Source: an uncultured Pseudomonadota bacterium (GTDB lineage Bacteria > Pseudomonadota > Gammaproteobacteria > Ga0077536). Taken from it: a DNA stretch of 64,000 bases. The position numbers and the translations under genes were made by a program. The stretch is taken from NCBI GenBank assembly GCA_902597385.1, contig CACJXQ010000003.1:53006-117005 (forward strand), read 5' to 3'. Within the stretch, counting starts at the first letter, position 1. Each line of letters begins with the position of its first letter. Under the pieces are notes generated by a model. It did not search any database. It was given only the letters and a program-made list of their open reading frames with translations, and was not told where the DNA came from. Positions 28,580 through 38,238 of the stretch are shown here, piece by piece.

Positions 28580-29794
28580 CTAAGTAGATTCTAATCCAAA
28601 TTCCGCATGCAAGGCTCGAACACCGAGTTCGGAATATCTTTCCTCAACAACCACAGAGATCTTAATCTCAGAGGTCGAAATCATTTTTATGTTTATATTT
28701 TCTTTAGCTAGAGATGCAAACATCCTACTAGCGATCCCAGCATGGGAACGCATTCCTACTCCAATAACCGAGATTTTCACTATCTTATCATCGCCTTCTA
28801 CTCTACTAGCATCCATCTTTTTTGCTAGCGGACGAAGAATTTCCAATGTCTCCTCATAATCGGCTCTTGGGACAGTAAAAGTAAAATCAGTAGCTCCATT
28901 GGCGCCACTGTTTTGTACAATCATGTCCACTTCGATATTCTTTTGGGCTACTGGGCCTAAAATCTCATTGGCAATTCCAGGCCTGTCAGGAACTCCAACT
29001 ACCATAACCTGAGCTTCATTTTTGTTTAACGCAACCCCAGATATTATAGCCTTTTCCATTTTATTGTCCTCATCGGTAATTCGAGTCCCATCTCCATCTT
29101 CAAACGACGATAAGACACGGAGATTTACTTTATACTTGCTAGCAAATTCAACAGCTCGGATCTGAAGTACTTTAGCACCTAAACTCGCCATCTCCAGCAT
29201 TTCTTCATAAGTCAAGCAATCCAACCTTCTAGCCTCCGGCACAATTCTAGGATCTGTCGTATAAACGCCATCTACATCTGTATAGATTTGACATTCATCA
29301 GCGTTCATTGCTGCGGCCAAAGCAACGGCTGTAGTATCTGATCCCCCCCTACCAAGAGTAGTAACCATCCCAGAGTTATCTACACCTTGAAAACCAGCTA
29401 CCACGGGTATGACCCCCGATTCGGTCAAAGAAACAATCTTTTGAATTTCAATATTTTCTATTCTTGCTTTCCCATAACTATCATCAGTTTTAATTGGCAC
29501 CTGCCAACCGCATAGGGGAATCGCGCGAAGAGCTATTTCACGCAGGGCCATACTTAAAAGAGATATAGTTACCTGTTCTCCTGTGGAGAGCAGCATATCA
29601 AGAGAGCAACCTTTTGAGTCAGAGAAATTCTCTGCTAGCTTCACCAAGCGATTGGTTTCCCCGCTCATGGCGGATACGACAACTATTACTCTATTGCCCG
29701 CCTTAACACTTAAACTCACCTTCTCAGCGACGGCGCGTATCTTATCGATGTCCCCTACTGAGGTGCCACCGTATTTTTGAACAATTAAAGCCAT
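28580..29794 (-). CDS. lysC: Aspartate kinase
   Basis: A 404-residue enzyme of the ~400-residue monofunctional type. It starts with the kinase motif VQKYGGTSVGD, has the GRGGSDTTAVALA aspartate/ATP-binding segment (about residues 168-180), and carries two C-terminal ACT domains for feedback control by lysine and/or threonine. It starts the aspartate family pathway and is 23 bases downstream of alaS, the same order as in many gammaproteobacteria. Confidence 0.96.
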   Translation of the reverse strand: MALIVQKYGGTSVGDIDKIRAVAEKVSLSVKAGNRVIVVVSAMSGETNRLVKLAENFSDSKGCSLDMLLSTGEQVTISLLSMALREIALRAIPLCGWQVPIKTDDSYGKARIENIEIQKIVSLTESGVIPVVAGFQGVDNSGMVTTLGRGGSDTTAVALAAAMNADECQIYTDVDGVYTTDPRIVPEARRLDCLTYEEMLEMASLGAKVLQIRAVEFASKYKVNLRVLSSFEDGDGTRITDEDNKMEKAIISGVALNKNEAQVMVVGVPDRPGIANEILGPVAQKNIEVDMIVQNSGANGATDFTFTVPRADYEETLEILRPLAKKMDASRVEGDDKIVKISVIGVGMRSHAGIASRMFASLAKENINIKMISTSEIKISVVVEERYSELGVRALHAEFGLEST

Positions 29795-29817
29795 ATCAGT
29801 TTATTTCCGCGAAAGCA

Positions 29818-32445
29818 TCATTTTGCATCAGCAAGTTTGCTCTTTACCCATTCCTTCACTTTTCCTAATGCGGGTTCCAAGCCTTCAGGCATAGACCCTC
29901 CAGCCTGAGCCATGTCTGGACGGCCACCTCCTTTACCACCCACCTGGTCGGCCACAAAATTAATTAAATCTACTGCACTTACCTGTTTACTTAAATCTCG
30001 CGTAACTCCCGCAACCAAACGGACTTTATCCTGTTCAACAGTTCCCAAAACCACTATTATATTAGGATGTTTATCTTTCAAACGGTCACAGCTGTCTCTT
30101 AGCATGTCCATACTAGAATCTTGTAAAAATTTACTTAGAACCTTTACTTCACCCAACATCTCTATCGCATTACTCAAATCATCCTGGCCACCACCGGTTA
30201 GTCTCTTTTTGAGAGTAGCTATATCTTTTTCTAATTTGCCCTTCATTGTTACTAGGTCAGTTATTTTTTCTTCCAACCTGTCCGCACTCGATTTAACTAA
30301 CTCCGAAATTTTTGAAATTTTCTTTTGGTTATCAGCGATAAAGTTCTCTGCAGCCTCTCCACTAACCGCCTCGATTCTTCGGAGACCGGAACCAACTGAG
30401 GTTTGAGAAGTGATTTTGAAGATACCTAAATCTCCTGTCCGAAAAGCATGAGTACCTCCGCATAACTCTGATGAAAAAGGGCCCATAGACAACACCCTGA
30501 CTCTATCAGAATACTTCTCTTCAAAAAAAGCCACTGCTCCATCTTCAAGGGCTTTTTGGAAATCCTTTATTTCAGTTTGTATTGGGTAGTTAGCTCTTAT
30601 CTGGCTGTTAACTAGCTTCTCTACTTCCGACAACTCCGATACAGAGAGAGCCTTTTTATGACTAAAATCAAATCTCAATTTTGACGAGTCAACATAGGAA
30701 CCTTTCTGCTCAACATGATCTCCCAAGGTCGATCGAAGAGCAGCGTGTACTAAATGGGTAGCAGAATGATTGGATCTAGTCCTCTCTCTAGTTTTAGGGT
30801 CTACTTCGGCTTCGATAGTTTGACCAGACTGCATTGAGCCAGAAACCTGTTTGCCAATGTGTAAGTAACAGCCATTAGACACCTGTGTATCAAGCACATC
30901 GAATAGGCTCTCTTGCCCCCTAATACGTCCAATGTCCCCCACTTGCCCTCCAGATTCGGCGTAGAAAGGAGTGCGATCAAGAACGAGGATAGCCTCCTCA
31001 TCCTGAGATAAGACCTCTTTTTCAACCCCATCTACAAAGATTTTTTTAACCGTTGAATCAGAGCGCAGAGAATCATATCCAACGAAAGAAGTGTCATAGG
31101 AGAGTTCTTTTACGCTACTAACAACAACATCTATTTTAGAATCGCTCCTAGCAAATTGATGAGACTGTCTACCCAAATTCCGCTGTCGCTCCATAGCGGC
31201 ATCAAACCCAGACATATCCACAACGGCACCGTACTCTTTGGCCACATCAGCTGTAAGGTCAACAGGAAAACCGTAAGTATCATACAGCTGAAAAGCTACC
31301 TCCCCATCAATATCTTTATTCTTGGTTTGATCAATGTGTTCAAGAAGTATTTTCATCCCGTTATCCAAAGTCTCTAGAAATCGTTCCTCTTCCTCTCGAA
31401 GAATCTCGCTGAGCTGATCAGATTGTTCGGATAGAACACTGTAAGCCTCCCCCATTTCTTCAGCTAACGGGTCTATGAGGCGATGAAAAAAAACTTCCTT
31501 TTTTCCGAGTTTATGCCCATGCCTTATCGCCCTACGTATAATCCTCCGAAGCACATACCCTCGTCCCTCATTTGAAGGAGAAACACCATCTGCTATCAAA
31601 AAGGCACAAGAGCGAATGTGATCTGCAATCACCTTTAGGGAATCATCGGAGTCCATTGCTTCAGGAAATATTTGTTTACATCCGGATATCAAATTCTGAA
31701 AAAGATCAATATCATAGTTATTCGAGACGCCCTGCAAAACCGCCGCAATCCTCTCTAACCCCATACCAGTATCAACGCAAGGACTGGGAATTTTAGTAAT
31801 TACGCCATCCAAAGATCTTTCGTATTGCATGAAAACGAGATTCCAAATTTCTACGAATCTATCACCGTCAGCATTTTCGCTACCTGGCGGACCACCTTCC
31901 ACATTTGGGCCGTGATCGAAGAATATTTCAGAACATGGTCCACATGGGCCTGTATCACCCATCATCCAAAAATTATCGTCTTTTCCACAGTAGATTAGGC
32001 GCTCTTTTGGCAAACCAATTTTCTTGATCCAAAGGTTTGCGGATTCTTCGTCACCTTCTAGGACAGTCACCCACAATTTCGCCTCGGGAATTTCAAAGAC
32101 TCTAGTTAACAATTCCCAGGAATAATCAATAGCCTCTTCTTTAAAATAATCTCCAAAACTAAAGTTTCCTAACATCTCAAAGAAGGTGTGATGCCTAGCG
32201 GTGAAACCTACATTATCCAAATCGTTGTGTTTTCCTCCTGCTCTAACACATCGTTGAGATGACGCAGCTCGTTTATACGGAGGTTTTTTTTGCCCAAGAA
32301 AATAGTCTTTAAACTGAACCATCCCAGCGTTTGTAAAAAGCAAAGTCGGGTCATCTTTAGGGACCAGAGGACTACTATCAACCAGATTATGACCATTACT
32401 CTCAAAGTAATTGAGAAAGGTATTTCTTATTTCGCCCGTTTTCAT
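29818..32445 (-). CDS. alaS: Alanyl-tRNA synthetase
   Basis: An 875-residue class II synthetase of full length. Motif 1 region (GMVQFKDYFLG), the GDTGPCGPCSE signature, the editing-domain zinc motif SNHSATHLVHAALR...CGGTHAFRTGD and the C-terminal C-Ala glycine-rich segment GGKGGGRPDMAQAGG are all seen. It charges tRNA-Ala and edits mischarged Ser and Gly. Its start overlaps the recX stop by four bases (ATGA-type coupling). Confidence 0.97.
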   Translation of the reverse strand: MKTGEIRNTFLNYFESNGHNLVDSSPLVPKDDPTLLFTNAGMVQFKDYFLGQKKPPYKRAASSQRCVRAGGKHNDLDNVGFTARHHTFFEMLGNFSFGDYFKEEAIDYSWELLTRVFEIPEAKLWVTVLEGDEESANLWIKKIGLPKERLIYCGKDDNFWMMGDTGPCGPCSEIFFDHGPNVEGGPPGSENADGDRFVEIWNLVFMQYERSLDGVITKIPSPCVDTGMGLERIAAVLQGVSNNYDIDLFQNLISGCKQIFPEAMDSDDSLKVIADHIRSCAFLIADGVSPSNEGRGYVLRRIIRRAIRHGHKLGKKEVFFHRLIDPLAEEMGEAYSVLSEQSDQLSEILREEEERFLETLDNGMKILLEHIDQTKNKDIDGEVAFQLYDTYGFPVDLTADVAKEYGAVVDMSGFDAAMERQRNLGRQSHQFARSDSKIDVVVSSVKELSYDTSFVGYDSLRSDSTVKKIFVDGVEKEVLSQDEEAILVLDRTPFYAESGGQVGDIGRIRGQESLFDVLDTQVSNGCYLHIGKQVSGSMQSGQTIEAEVDPKTRERTRSNHSATHLVHAALRSTLGDHVEQKGSYVDSSKLRFDFSHKKALSVSELSEVEKLVNSQIRANYPIQTEIKDFQKALEDGAVAFFEEKYSDRVRVLSMGPFSSELCGGTHAFRTGDLGIFKITSQTSVGSGLRRIEAVSGEAAENFIADNQKKISKISELVKSSADRLEEKITDLVTMKGKLEKDIATLKKRLTGGGQDDLSNAIEMLGEVKVLSKFLQDSSMDMLRDSCDRLKDKHPNIIVVLGTVEQDKVRLVAGVTRDLSKQVSAVDLINFVADQVGGKGGGRPDMAQAGGSMPEGLEPALGKVKEWVKSKLADAK

Positions 32446-32852
32446 TGATTATTCCATTCACCTATGACCGCTTTTACGTGCTCCGTTTCAAATCCTTTAT
32501 AAGCCAGAAAACGAACCCTACGAGCATAGTCCTTGATACCAGTTATTTCAGAATCAAATTTTTTCTTATAAGTTCTTTTAGCGCACTCAAACCAATCTAT
32601 CCCTGATTCTTTTAAACTTCCGAGTGCCACCTTTTTTTCTATGCCTTTTTCTAAAAGCCCTTTCTTGATACGAATGGGTCCATACCCACCCTTAACCTTA
32701 CTCCTTACATACTCACTTGCAAAACGTTCATCACTTTGAAGACCTTGCTCCTCTAACTCCTGTACAAGCTCTAAGGGATCTCTCACTTCAAACCCTCGCC
32801 TTTTTATTTTCTCCAATAACTCTTGTTTAGAATGCTCTCTTGTCGCCAACAA
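32442..32852 (-). CDS. recX: Recombination regulator RecX
   Basis: A 136-residue, charged helical protein with three RecX helical repeats (LATREHSKQELLEKI, ...ASEYVRSKVKGGYGPIRIKKGL, ...RRVRFLAYKGFETEHVKAVI). RecX binds the RecA filament and moderates its activity. It lies 44 bases downstream of recA and overlaps alaS, the classical recA-recX-alaS order. Slightly shorter than the 150-residue average. Confidence 0.92.
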   Translation of the reverse strand: MLATREHSKQELLEKIKRRGFEVRDPLELVQELEEQGLQSDERFASEYVRSKVKGGYGPIRIKKGLLEKGIEKKVALGSLKESGIDWFECAKRTYKKKFDSEITGIKDYARRVRFLAYKGFETEHVKAVIGEWNNQ

Positions 32853-32896
32853 CTTTAAAAGATAAGGGCGCAGAGAAGTGTTGTCGAGTTTACTGC

Positions 32897-33928
32897 TCAG
32901 GATTCTTCTTCCTCCTCAGTCTCTTGCTCAACTTTATTAATTGGTATTACTTTTTCTCGTATCAGCGTTTCTATTTCAGTCGCCACCTCAGGTGAATCTT
33001 TGAGAAGCTGCCTAACATTTTCTTTACCTTGCCCCAGTCGATCGCCGTTATAACTGTACCATGCCCCCGTTTTTTCGACGATATCATGCTCGACTCCAAG
33101 CTCTATCAATTCACTCTCCCTAGAAATCCCTTCGTTATACATAATATCAAAAACAGCTTGTCTAAAAGGAGGGGCGACCTTATTTTTCACCACTTTCACT
33201 CTGGTTTCGTTGCCGATTATTTCGTCCCCCTTTTTCAGGGCGCCAATTCTTCTAATGTCGAGGCGCACAGAAGAATAAAATTTTAGGGCATTGCCTCCCG
33301 TCGTTGTCTCGGGACTACCAAACATCACCCCTATCTTCATTCTTATCTGATTTATAAAGATTACTAAAGTGTTCGATCGTTTTATGTTACCCGTTAGTTT
33401 ACGCAACGCTTGGGACATTAATCTAGCTTGCAAACCAACATGACTGTCGCCCATATCTCCCTCTATCTCGGCTTTGGGCGTCAAAGCAGCCACCGAATCG
33501 ACAACCACCAAATCAACAGCACCTGACCGGACCAACATATCTGTGATTTCTAATGCTTGTTCTCCCGTGTCTGGTTGAGAGACCAACAAATTCTCAACAT
33601 CGACACCCACTTTGCCTGCGTACACTGGATCTAAAGCATGTTCAGCATCAACAAAAGCTGCCGTACCACCTAATTTTTGAATCTCGGCCACAACATGCAA
33701 GGTGAGGGTGGTTTTTCCTGAGGATTCTGGCCCATAAATTTCAACCACTCTCCCTTTAGGAAGGCCCCCAATTCCAAGGGCAATATCGATGGAAAGAGAA
33801 CCAGTTGACACAGCTTCGACCGAAGAAACTACTTCATCAGTACCCATTCGCATAATCGAACCTGAACCAAATTGTTTCTCAATCTGGGACAGGGCCGCCC
33901 CGAGGGCTTTTTCCTTATTTTGATCCAT
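32897..33928 (-). CDS. recA: Recombinase RecA
   Basis: A 343-residue recombinase of standard length with Walker [10 protein letters not shown], the [10 protein letters not shown] Walker B, the L2-region motif [26 protein letters not shown], and a typical acidic tail ([10 protein letters not shown]). It pairs homologous DNA and activates LexA self-cleavage in bacteria with an SOS system. No CTGT-N8-ACAG LexA box was found in the 163 bases upstream. Confidence 0.98.
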   Translation of the reverse strand: MDQNKEKALGAALSQIEKQFGSGSIMRMGTDEVVSSVEAVSTGSLSIDIALGIGGLPKGRVVEIYGPESSGKTTLTLHVVAEIQKLGGTAAFVDAEHALDPVYAGKVGVDVENLLVSQPDTGEQALEITDMLVRSGAVDLVVVDSVAALTPKAEIEGDMGDSHVGLQARLMSQALRKLTGNIKRSNTLVIFINQIRMKIGVMFGSPETTTGGNALKFYSSVRLDIRRIGALKKGDEIIGNETRVKVVKNKVAPPFRQAVFDIMYNEGISRESELIELGVEHDIVEKTGAWYSYNGDRLGQGKENVRQLLKDSPEVATEIETLIREKVIPINKVEQETEEEEES

Positions 33929-33976
33929 TTTTTCTTTCCTTATTTTAGGGCATTACGAATTTAGTGACGTAGAACT

Positions 33977-33982
33977 ATTATA
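33977..33982 (-). promoter_or_regulatory. Candidate -10 box of recA
   Basis: TATAAT on the minus strand, 49 bases before the recA start. The best -35 candidate (TTGGCG) is weak and spaced 15 bases, so only the -10 is credible. Confidence 0.35.
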
Positions 33983-34091
33983 CAACTAAACGATTTACGC
34001 CAAGCATTAAAATTACTGATTTTTGACTTTTAACCGACAGAGTACCGGAGGAGGAGATAAACTTATGGGAAACGCCTATATTTTGCTTGTG

Positions 34092-34568
34092 TTAACATTT
34101 CAATAGGTCAGACAGAGTGGTCCTTAGAGCATAGTTCACGGCTTGATGCCTAATGCTGGGGCGATCTCCTGAAAAATTCATAGTTTCCACCCTTATTCCT
34201 CGAATAAGATTGTGGAAACCAAAGCAAACCGTTCCTACGGGCTTCTCTTTCGTTCCTCCGCCGGGTCCTGCAATCCCGGTAACAGAAATACTAACATCAG
34301 CCTCTGATAACTTTACTACCCCTTCAACCATCGCTTTTGCCACAGGCTCACTTACAGCCCCATACGATTCCAATAAGGACTTGGAGACACCTAATATTTT
34401 CTCCTTCGCCTCATTAGAGTAGGTCACTACTCCTAGTTCAAACCAATTTGAACTCCCAGGCAAATCGGTCAGGACCTTGGCAATACCACCCCCGGTACAG
34501 GATTCAGCCAAACCAATCTTATATTCTTTCCTGAGGAGTAATTCTGCCAGTTCAAGAGACAATTTCAT
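34092..34568 (-). CDS. pncC: Nicotinamide-nucleotide amidase (CinA C-terminal family)
   Basis: A 158-residue single-domain CinA-C protein with LAESCTGGGIAKVLTDLPGSS and VTGIAGPGGGTKEKPVGTV. The start is placed at the ATG at 34568, seven bases after GAGGG, because the longer track ORF reads back into tadA. It deamidates NMN to recycle pyridine nucleotides. It overlaps tadA by 17 bases and precedes recA, as in many proteobacteria. Confidence 0.9.
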   Translation of the reverse strand: MKLSLELAELLLRKEYKIGLAESCTGGGIAKVLTDLPGSSNWFELGVVTYSNEAKEKILGVSKSLLESYGAVSEPVAKAMVEGVVKLSEADVSISVTGIAGPGGGTKEKPVGTVCFGFHNLIRGIRVETMNFSGDRPSIRHQAVNYALRTTLSDLLKC

Positions 34569-35049
34569 GGAATTTCCCTCTAATTGCGTCATCCGGCTTG
34601 CCCCTCCTCTTTCTAAAGAAAGCTTTGAGTAACTCACCACATTCTGTTGCCTCTATTCCTCCCACAACAGACGGCCGATGATTTAGTTTACTATTTCCTA
34701 ATATCTCAAACACTGAACCTGCCGCTCCAGTCCTTTTATCAAATGCACCAAAAACTACCCTGTCCACTCTAGAATGAATGATAGCCCCAGCACACATCGG
34801 ACAAGGCTCCAGAGTTACGTAAAGAGTGAGGTCTTTCAAGCGATAATTGTTGACAACAGATCCAGCCGATCTCAAGGCTTCCATTTCAGCGTGCGCAGTA
34901 GGGTCATGCTTTTTTATAACCTGATTATAACCGCTTGCCACAATCTCGTCACACCGTACCAGAATCGCTCCAACAGGCACCTCTCCTTCTTTTTCAGCTT
35001 GTTTTGCCAGCGCTATGGCCAAACGCATAAATTTTGAATCATCTTCCAT
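34552..35049 (-). CDS. tadA: tRNA-specific adenosine deaminase
   Basis: A 165-residue zinc deaminase with the HAEMEALRSA motif (catalytic Glu, zinc His) and the PCPMCAGAI zinc-cysteine motif. TadA converts A34 to inosine in tRNA-Arg(ACG). Length matches the family. It is read with pncC as a two-gene unit. In many relatives tadA follows guaA; here the two are 13 kb apart. Confidence 0.94.
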   Translation of the reverse strand: MEDDSKFMRLAIALAKQAEKEGEVPVGAILVRCDEIVASGYNQVIKKHDPTAHAEMEALRSAGSVVNNYRLKDLTLYVTLEPCPMCAGAIIHSRVDRVVFGAFDKRTGAAGSVFEILGNSKLNHRPSVVGGIEATECGELLKAFFRKRRGKPDDAIRGKFHEIVS

Positions 35050-35091
35050 AAAATCTAGAAACGACTTCTACCTGATAACATCTATAGTCTC

Positions 35092-35952
35092 TTACTTTGA
35101 AAGATATAACGAAAACCACTCTGAAGCGGCTTCAGCAGCAGCTTGTTTGTACTTTCCATAGACATCGTAGTGTCGGCCTTCAATAGGGTATAGTTTCTTG
35201 GTCGCTCGAATTTTTTCAAAGGCTTCTACCTGCCACTCAGTTGGTGTTTGGGTATCCTCTTTCGCCACAATCAATGCTACCGGTTTTTCGATCATATTTA
35301 CGAATTGCAGCGGCTCATAGGTACGCATTAAATCAAATGTCCTCAAAGTTATTTGGTTAACATATTGGTTTCGAATATCACTACTTTTCACCCACTCTTC
35401 AGTCTCCGAGCCTACCAAAGCCGCCTTCGTTGTTTGGGGGATAGCCCCTTCTGCACGCGAATTAAGATCTTTCATCATCCGTTCAAGAAATTCTTTCTTT
35501 TTTTCTTCTGGAATCCATTTCTCAAAAGTTCTTGAACCACTTATTAACGGCACCTGGGAAACGATACAAGTGACCCTCATATCAAGTGCGCCTACAGTTA
35601 AAACGTGTCCTCCAGAATAACTAGTTCCCCATAGACCAATCTTCTCAGAATTAACTTCTGGCTTCTGTCTTACGAAGGATATGGCCTCCCGCATGTCAGA
35701 TATCTGTCGCCAGGGATCGGTCTCGCATCTGGGCCAACCCGAACTTAAACCCCAATTTCTGTGGTCATACATAAAACATGTGAAACCTCTTTTTACGAAA
35801 TGTTCAGCATAGAATGGTAAATCCATGGCAAATATTCCCGATAAGCCATGGCTCATCACAATAGTAGGGCGGGCAACCCCATCGCCTGATGAGATTAATT
35901 CACCATGCAATATGGCATTATCACTATTGAAGAATAGTTTACGTACTTCCAT
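35092..35952 (-). CDS. Alpha/beta hydrolase (dienelactone-hydrolase / X-Pro-peptidase-like)
   Basis: A 286-residue hydrolase: oxyanion motif SHGLSGIFAMD, strand-element DHRNWGLSSG, nucleophile elbow GTSYSGG (about residue 113), Asp in VAKEDTQTP and His in EGRHYDVYGKY. The family is broad (acyl-peptide or ester hydrolases) and the substrate is unknown. It is on the same strand as the acyl-CoA-dehydrogenase-like gene upstream, with a 34-base gap. Confidence 0.82.
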   Translation of the reverse strand: MEVRKLFFNSDNAILHGELISSGDGVARPTIVMSHGLSGIFAMDLPFYAEHFVKRGFTCFMYDHRNWGLSSGWPRCETDPWRQISDMREAISFVRQKPEVNSEKIGLWGTSYSGGHVLTVGALDMRVTCIVSQVPLISGSRTFEKWIPEEKKKEFLERMMKDLNSRAEGAIPQTTKAALVGSETEEWVKSSDIRNQYVNQITLRTFDLMRTYEPLQFVNMIEKPVALIVAKEDTQTPTEWQVEAFEKIRATKKLYPIEGRHYDVYGKYKQAAAEAASEWFSLYLSK

Positions 35953-35986
35953 TCATACCTCCATATTTCCCATTTCAAACCCGCTA

Positions 35987-36808
35987 TTAAAGATACATAT
36001 GAAACAATCTTTTATCTTTATCCCAATCTACAGAAGAAGTTACATTATCTTCGATGTTTTCGAGGATATACTCTTTAGCTCGAACTCGAAGAGAACTTAA
36101 CTTTCCCGATGACTCACTTTCGGATTTTTTTAAATGCCAATAATAGTCACTACAGAGCGACTTCAAATTATCTTCTGGTTTTTTTCCAATCGAAATTTTC
36201 TTAGACAAAAAGAAAGACAATATGGATAGAATCATATAATTCGATTCTACTTTTTTAAATTCCCGAATTAACGATTTCTCAAAAAATTGGTTATCTTCGA
36301 CCTTAACTCTGTCAAATATTGCCCAACCTTGACTTATATTATTCAAAATTTTTACCGAATTATGATTATTTACAGACACGCCAATATCTTTGTCACGAAT
36401 AATGACCCCACCGGTATCTTCAGGGTTATCATTACCCGGTTTGAGAGTAACAATAAGCCGCCCAGCGTATTCGGAATGGGCCACCCAACTTTTTGATCCT
36501 GACAAAAAATAGACTAGACCATCTTTTTTTAAAGTAGTGGGTAACATTTCTGCGTTTTCATCAGGCTGTTCACTAAATAAAAAACTGGACCACCCCCACC
36601 AATCTTTGTTCGGGAACAAAGTATGTAGAGCAGATTGATAACCCGCCACAAATATGCCCTCTAAAGAGATAGACTCAGCTGAGAACTTAATCGAAATATC
36701 GGGAGGACTTAACTTATGAAAGTTATGCGCTATCCAATGCGAGAATAGATCCTTCTCATTATTTTTCTCTGAAACTATTAACTGCCCGTTCAATAATTGG
36801 TCTAACAT
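35987..36808 (-). CDS. Acyl-CoA-dehydrogenase-like protein, short and divergent
   Basis: A 273-residue protein. The middle (VYFLSGSKSWVAHSEYAGRLIVT and the following strand pattern) resembles the beta domain of acyl-CoA dehydrogenases, where a flavin contact GxKxW..ng is found. It is about 100 residues shorter than a normal enzyme, and the C-terminal part lacks the usual helical-domain motifs. It may be a shrunken, catalytically altered paralogue. Upstream sequence showed no missing part in frame. Identification is tentative. Confidence 0.5.
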   Translation of the reverse strand: MLDQLLNGQLIVSEKNNEKDLFSHWIAHNFHKLSPPDISIKFSAESISLEGIFVAGYQSALHTLFPNKDWWGWSSFLFSEQPDENAEMLPTTLKKDGLVYFLSGSKSWVAHSEYAGRLIVTLKPGNDNPEDTGGVIIRDKDIGVSVNNHNSVKILNNISQGWAIFDRVKVEDNQFFEKSLIREFKKVESNYMILSILSFFLSKKISIGKKPEDNLKSLCSDYYWHLKKSESESSGKLSSLRVRAKEYILENIEDNVTSSVDWDKDKRLFHMYL

Positions 36809-36906
36809 TTATTTACCTTTTCCACCTCAGCCGGATAGAAGGTAACAGAAAACCAGCACTTAAACGAACAGGGAATCAATTATCCCACAAAAAGCACTCA
36901 AAAAAC

Positions 36907-37116
36907 CTATGGGTTAGATAACAGGCGCAGAGTAGAGTGAATATCTCTCAGTTCATTTAGTTTGTATTCACGAGACCCGCGATGACGCCGAACACTCTTC
37001 AGACAATACTTTAAAGTTAGTTCTAAACTTAAACGCACCAGTCTCCATCGAACTCGCCCCAAAACCCACCACAAGATCAATTTTCCAAGAGACAAAAATA
37101 AGCCGCCGATTACCAT
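36907..37116 (-). CDS. Doubtful small ORF with basic, partly hydrophobic product
   Basis: A 69-codon frame. The product has a hydrophobic N-terminus (residues 3-20) and is rich in Arg and Lys. A possible AAGG site lies about 9 bases upstream. No family is recognised and there is no neighbour it clearly belongs to. It could be a chance ORF. Confidence 0.2.
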   Translation of the reverse strand: MVIGGLFLSLGKLILWWVLGRVRWRLVRLSLELTLKYCLKSVRRHRGSREYKLNELRDIHSTLRLLSNP

Positions 37117-37371
37117 TTTCCAAACCTTTTTTTAGGTAATAAGCGGACTGCCAAGGCCAACCAAAAAAGAGTTAACAAAACACCCTCAAAAGACTCCATA
37201 ATAAAACCCCTCCTGAAAAGTCAGTTAAATCACTTAGACTGAATGCAAGTTTCTCTGTTCAATAGAGAATTTAATTAAGTCCGATTCATACCGAATTCAA
37301 CTAGATTGGTTATTTATGCCATAAAAGAACCTAAATTGCTAGTGTTCATTTATAAAAATCGACTATCTGGC

Positions 37372-37402
37372 GATAAAAACTTCTTTTAGAGAAGTTTTTA
37401 TC
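37372..37402 (-). terminator. Hairpin after the 37409-39537 gene run
   Basis: A perfect 13-pair stem (GATAAAAACTTCT and its complement) around TTTAG, six bases downstream of the hydrolase stop on the minus strand. Its AT-rich stem suits an intrinsic terminator. Confidence 0.65.
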
Positions 37403-37408
37403 AGATAT

Positions 37409-38224
37409 TTAAACAATCGACCTATTTTTCAGGAATTTAAGGCAAGCGGAGGCCAATTTCTCTGGTTGTTCCATCATGATTAAATGCCCCATGCCCTCGG
37501 CTATACCACCTTCAGCCAAACCATCAGGGATCATTTCTATAGTCTCTTGAACAGCTTTTTCAGAGATATGATAATCAGCCTCACCTTTAAACAGAAAAAT
37601 AGGGCTTCTTATATTTTTGAGATCTTCTCTGACATCATGATCATTCCAAGCATCCATATCAGCCACACAAGTTTCCTGATAAGTACAACGGTGTTGCCAT
37701 TTTGATTCTAAAACTATCTCCTCGTCGCAGGGATAATACATAGCGGACGTGGAAGCATTATCAACCAATGCAGCGAACCCTGGGAAACTATGAGGATCGT
37801 TGTAACCTGACAAAAAGGAAATTGACCCAGTATTAGCAGCCGCTTCAAAAGCCATCCCTGCTAAAATATCTGTGGGGTGGTTACAGGCTATATTTAACGT
37901 CATGTCACCACCTATCCCACTTCCGCAAACGACCGGTTTTTCACCGGGACAAACAATCGATATGAACTCCCATACCCATTCGGCGTACTCGGACATTTTT
38001 CGAAAAGGTTCCCAATTAACGGGCATTGACTTTGCGTGGCCAGGCAAATCGGGAGCTATTACTTTAAAACCTGCATCTGCCATTATAGGCATAAATTTGT
38101 ACCATTGGAGCGAACATGCCCAACCCATATGAATACAAATAAGGGGAATTCCCTCCCCACAAATATCGTAATAAGTTCTTGTATTAAGAACCTCTGTATA
38201 ACGTCCAGTAATTTCGTGCCCCAT
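37409..38224 (-). CDS. Alpha/beta hydrolase
   Basis: A 271-residue enzyme with a complete triad: nucleophile elbow GSGIGG (about residue 102), Asp in KGEADYHI and His in GMGHLIMMEQPEKL. Oxyanion-region CIHMGW replaces the usual HGxPG. Related to esterases and C-C hydrolases; the substrate is unknown. It lies 14 bases downstream of the SCP2-like gene and is followed by a hairpin, so it ends the operon. Confidence 0.82.
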   Translation of the reverse strand: MGHEITGRYTEVLNTRTYYDICGEGIPLICIHMGWACSLQWYKFMPIMADAGFKVIAPDLPGHAKSMPVNWEPFRKMSEYAEWVWEFISIVCPGEKPVVCGSGIGGDMTLNIACNHPTDILAGMAFEAAANTGSISFLSGYNDPHSFPGFAALVDNASTSAMYYPCDEEIVLESKWQHRCTYQETCVADMDAWNDHDVREDLKNIRSPIFLFKGEADYHISEKAVQETIEMIPDGLAEGGIAEGMGHLIMMEQPEKLASACLKFLKNRSIV

Positions 38225-38238
38225 TTTCCCCTCCTTAT

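Larger units (their letters stand above)
36809..37408. other. About 600 bases with little coding evidence
   Basis: Contains one weak minus-strand ORF (36907-37116) and the 37372-37402 hairpin. The rest is AT-rich with stop codons in all frames. It may hold the promoter of the dehydrogenase-like gene. Confidence 0.4.
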
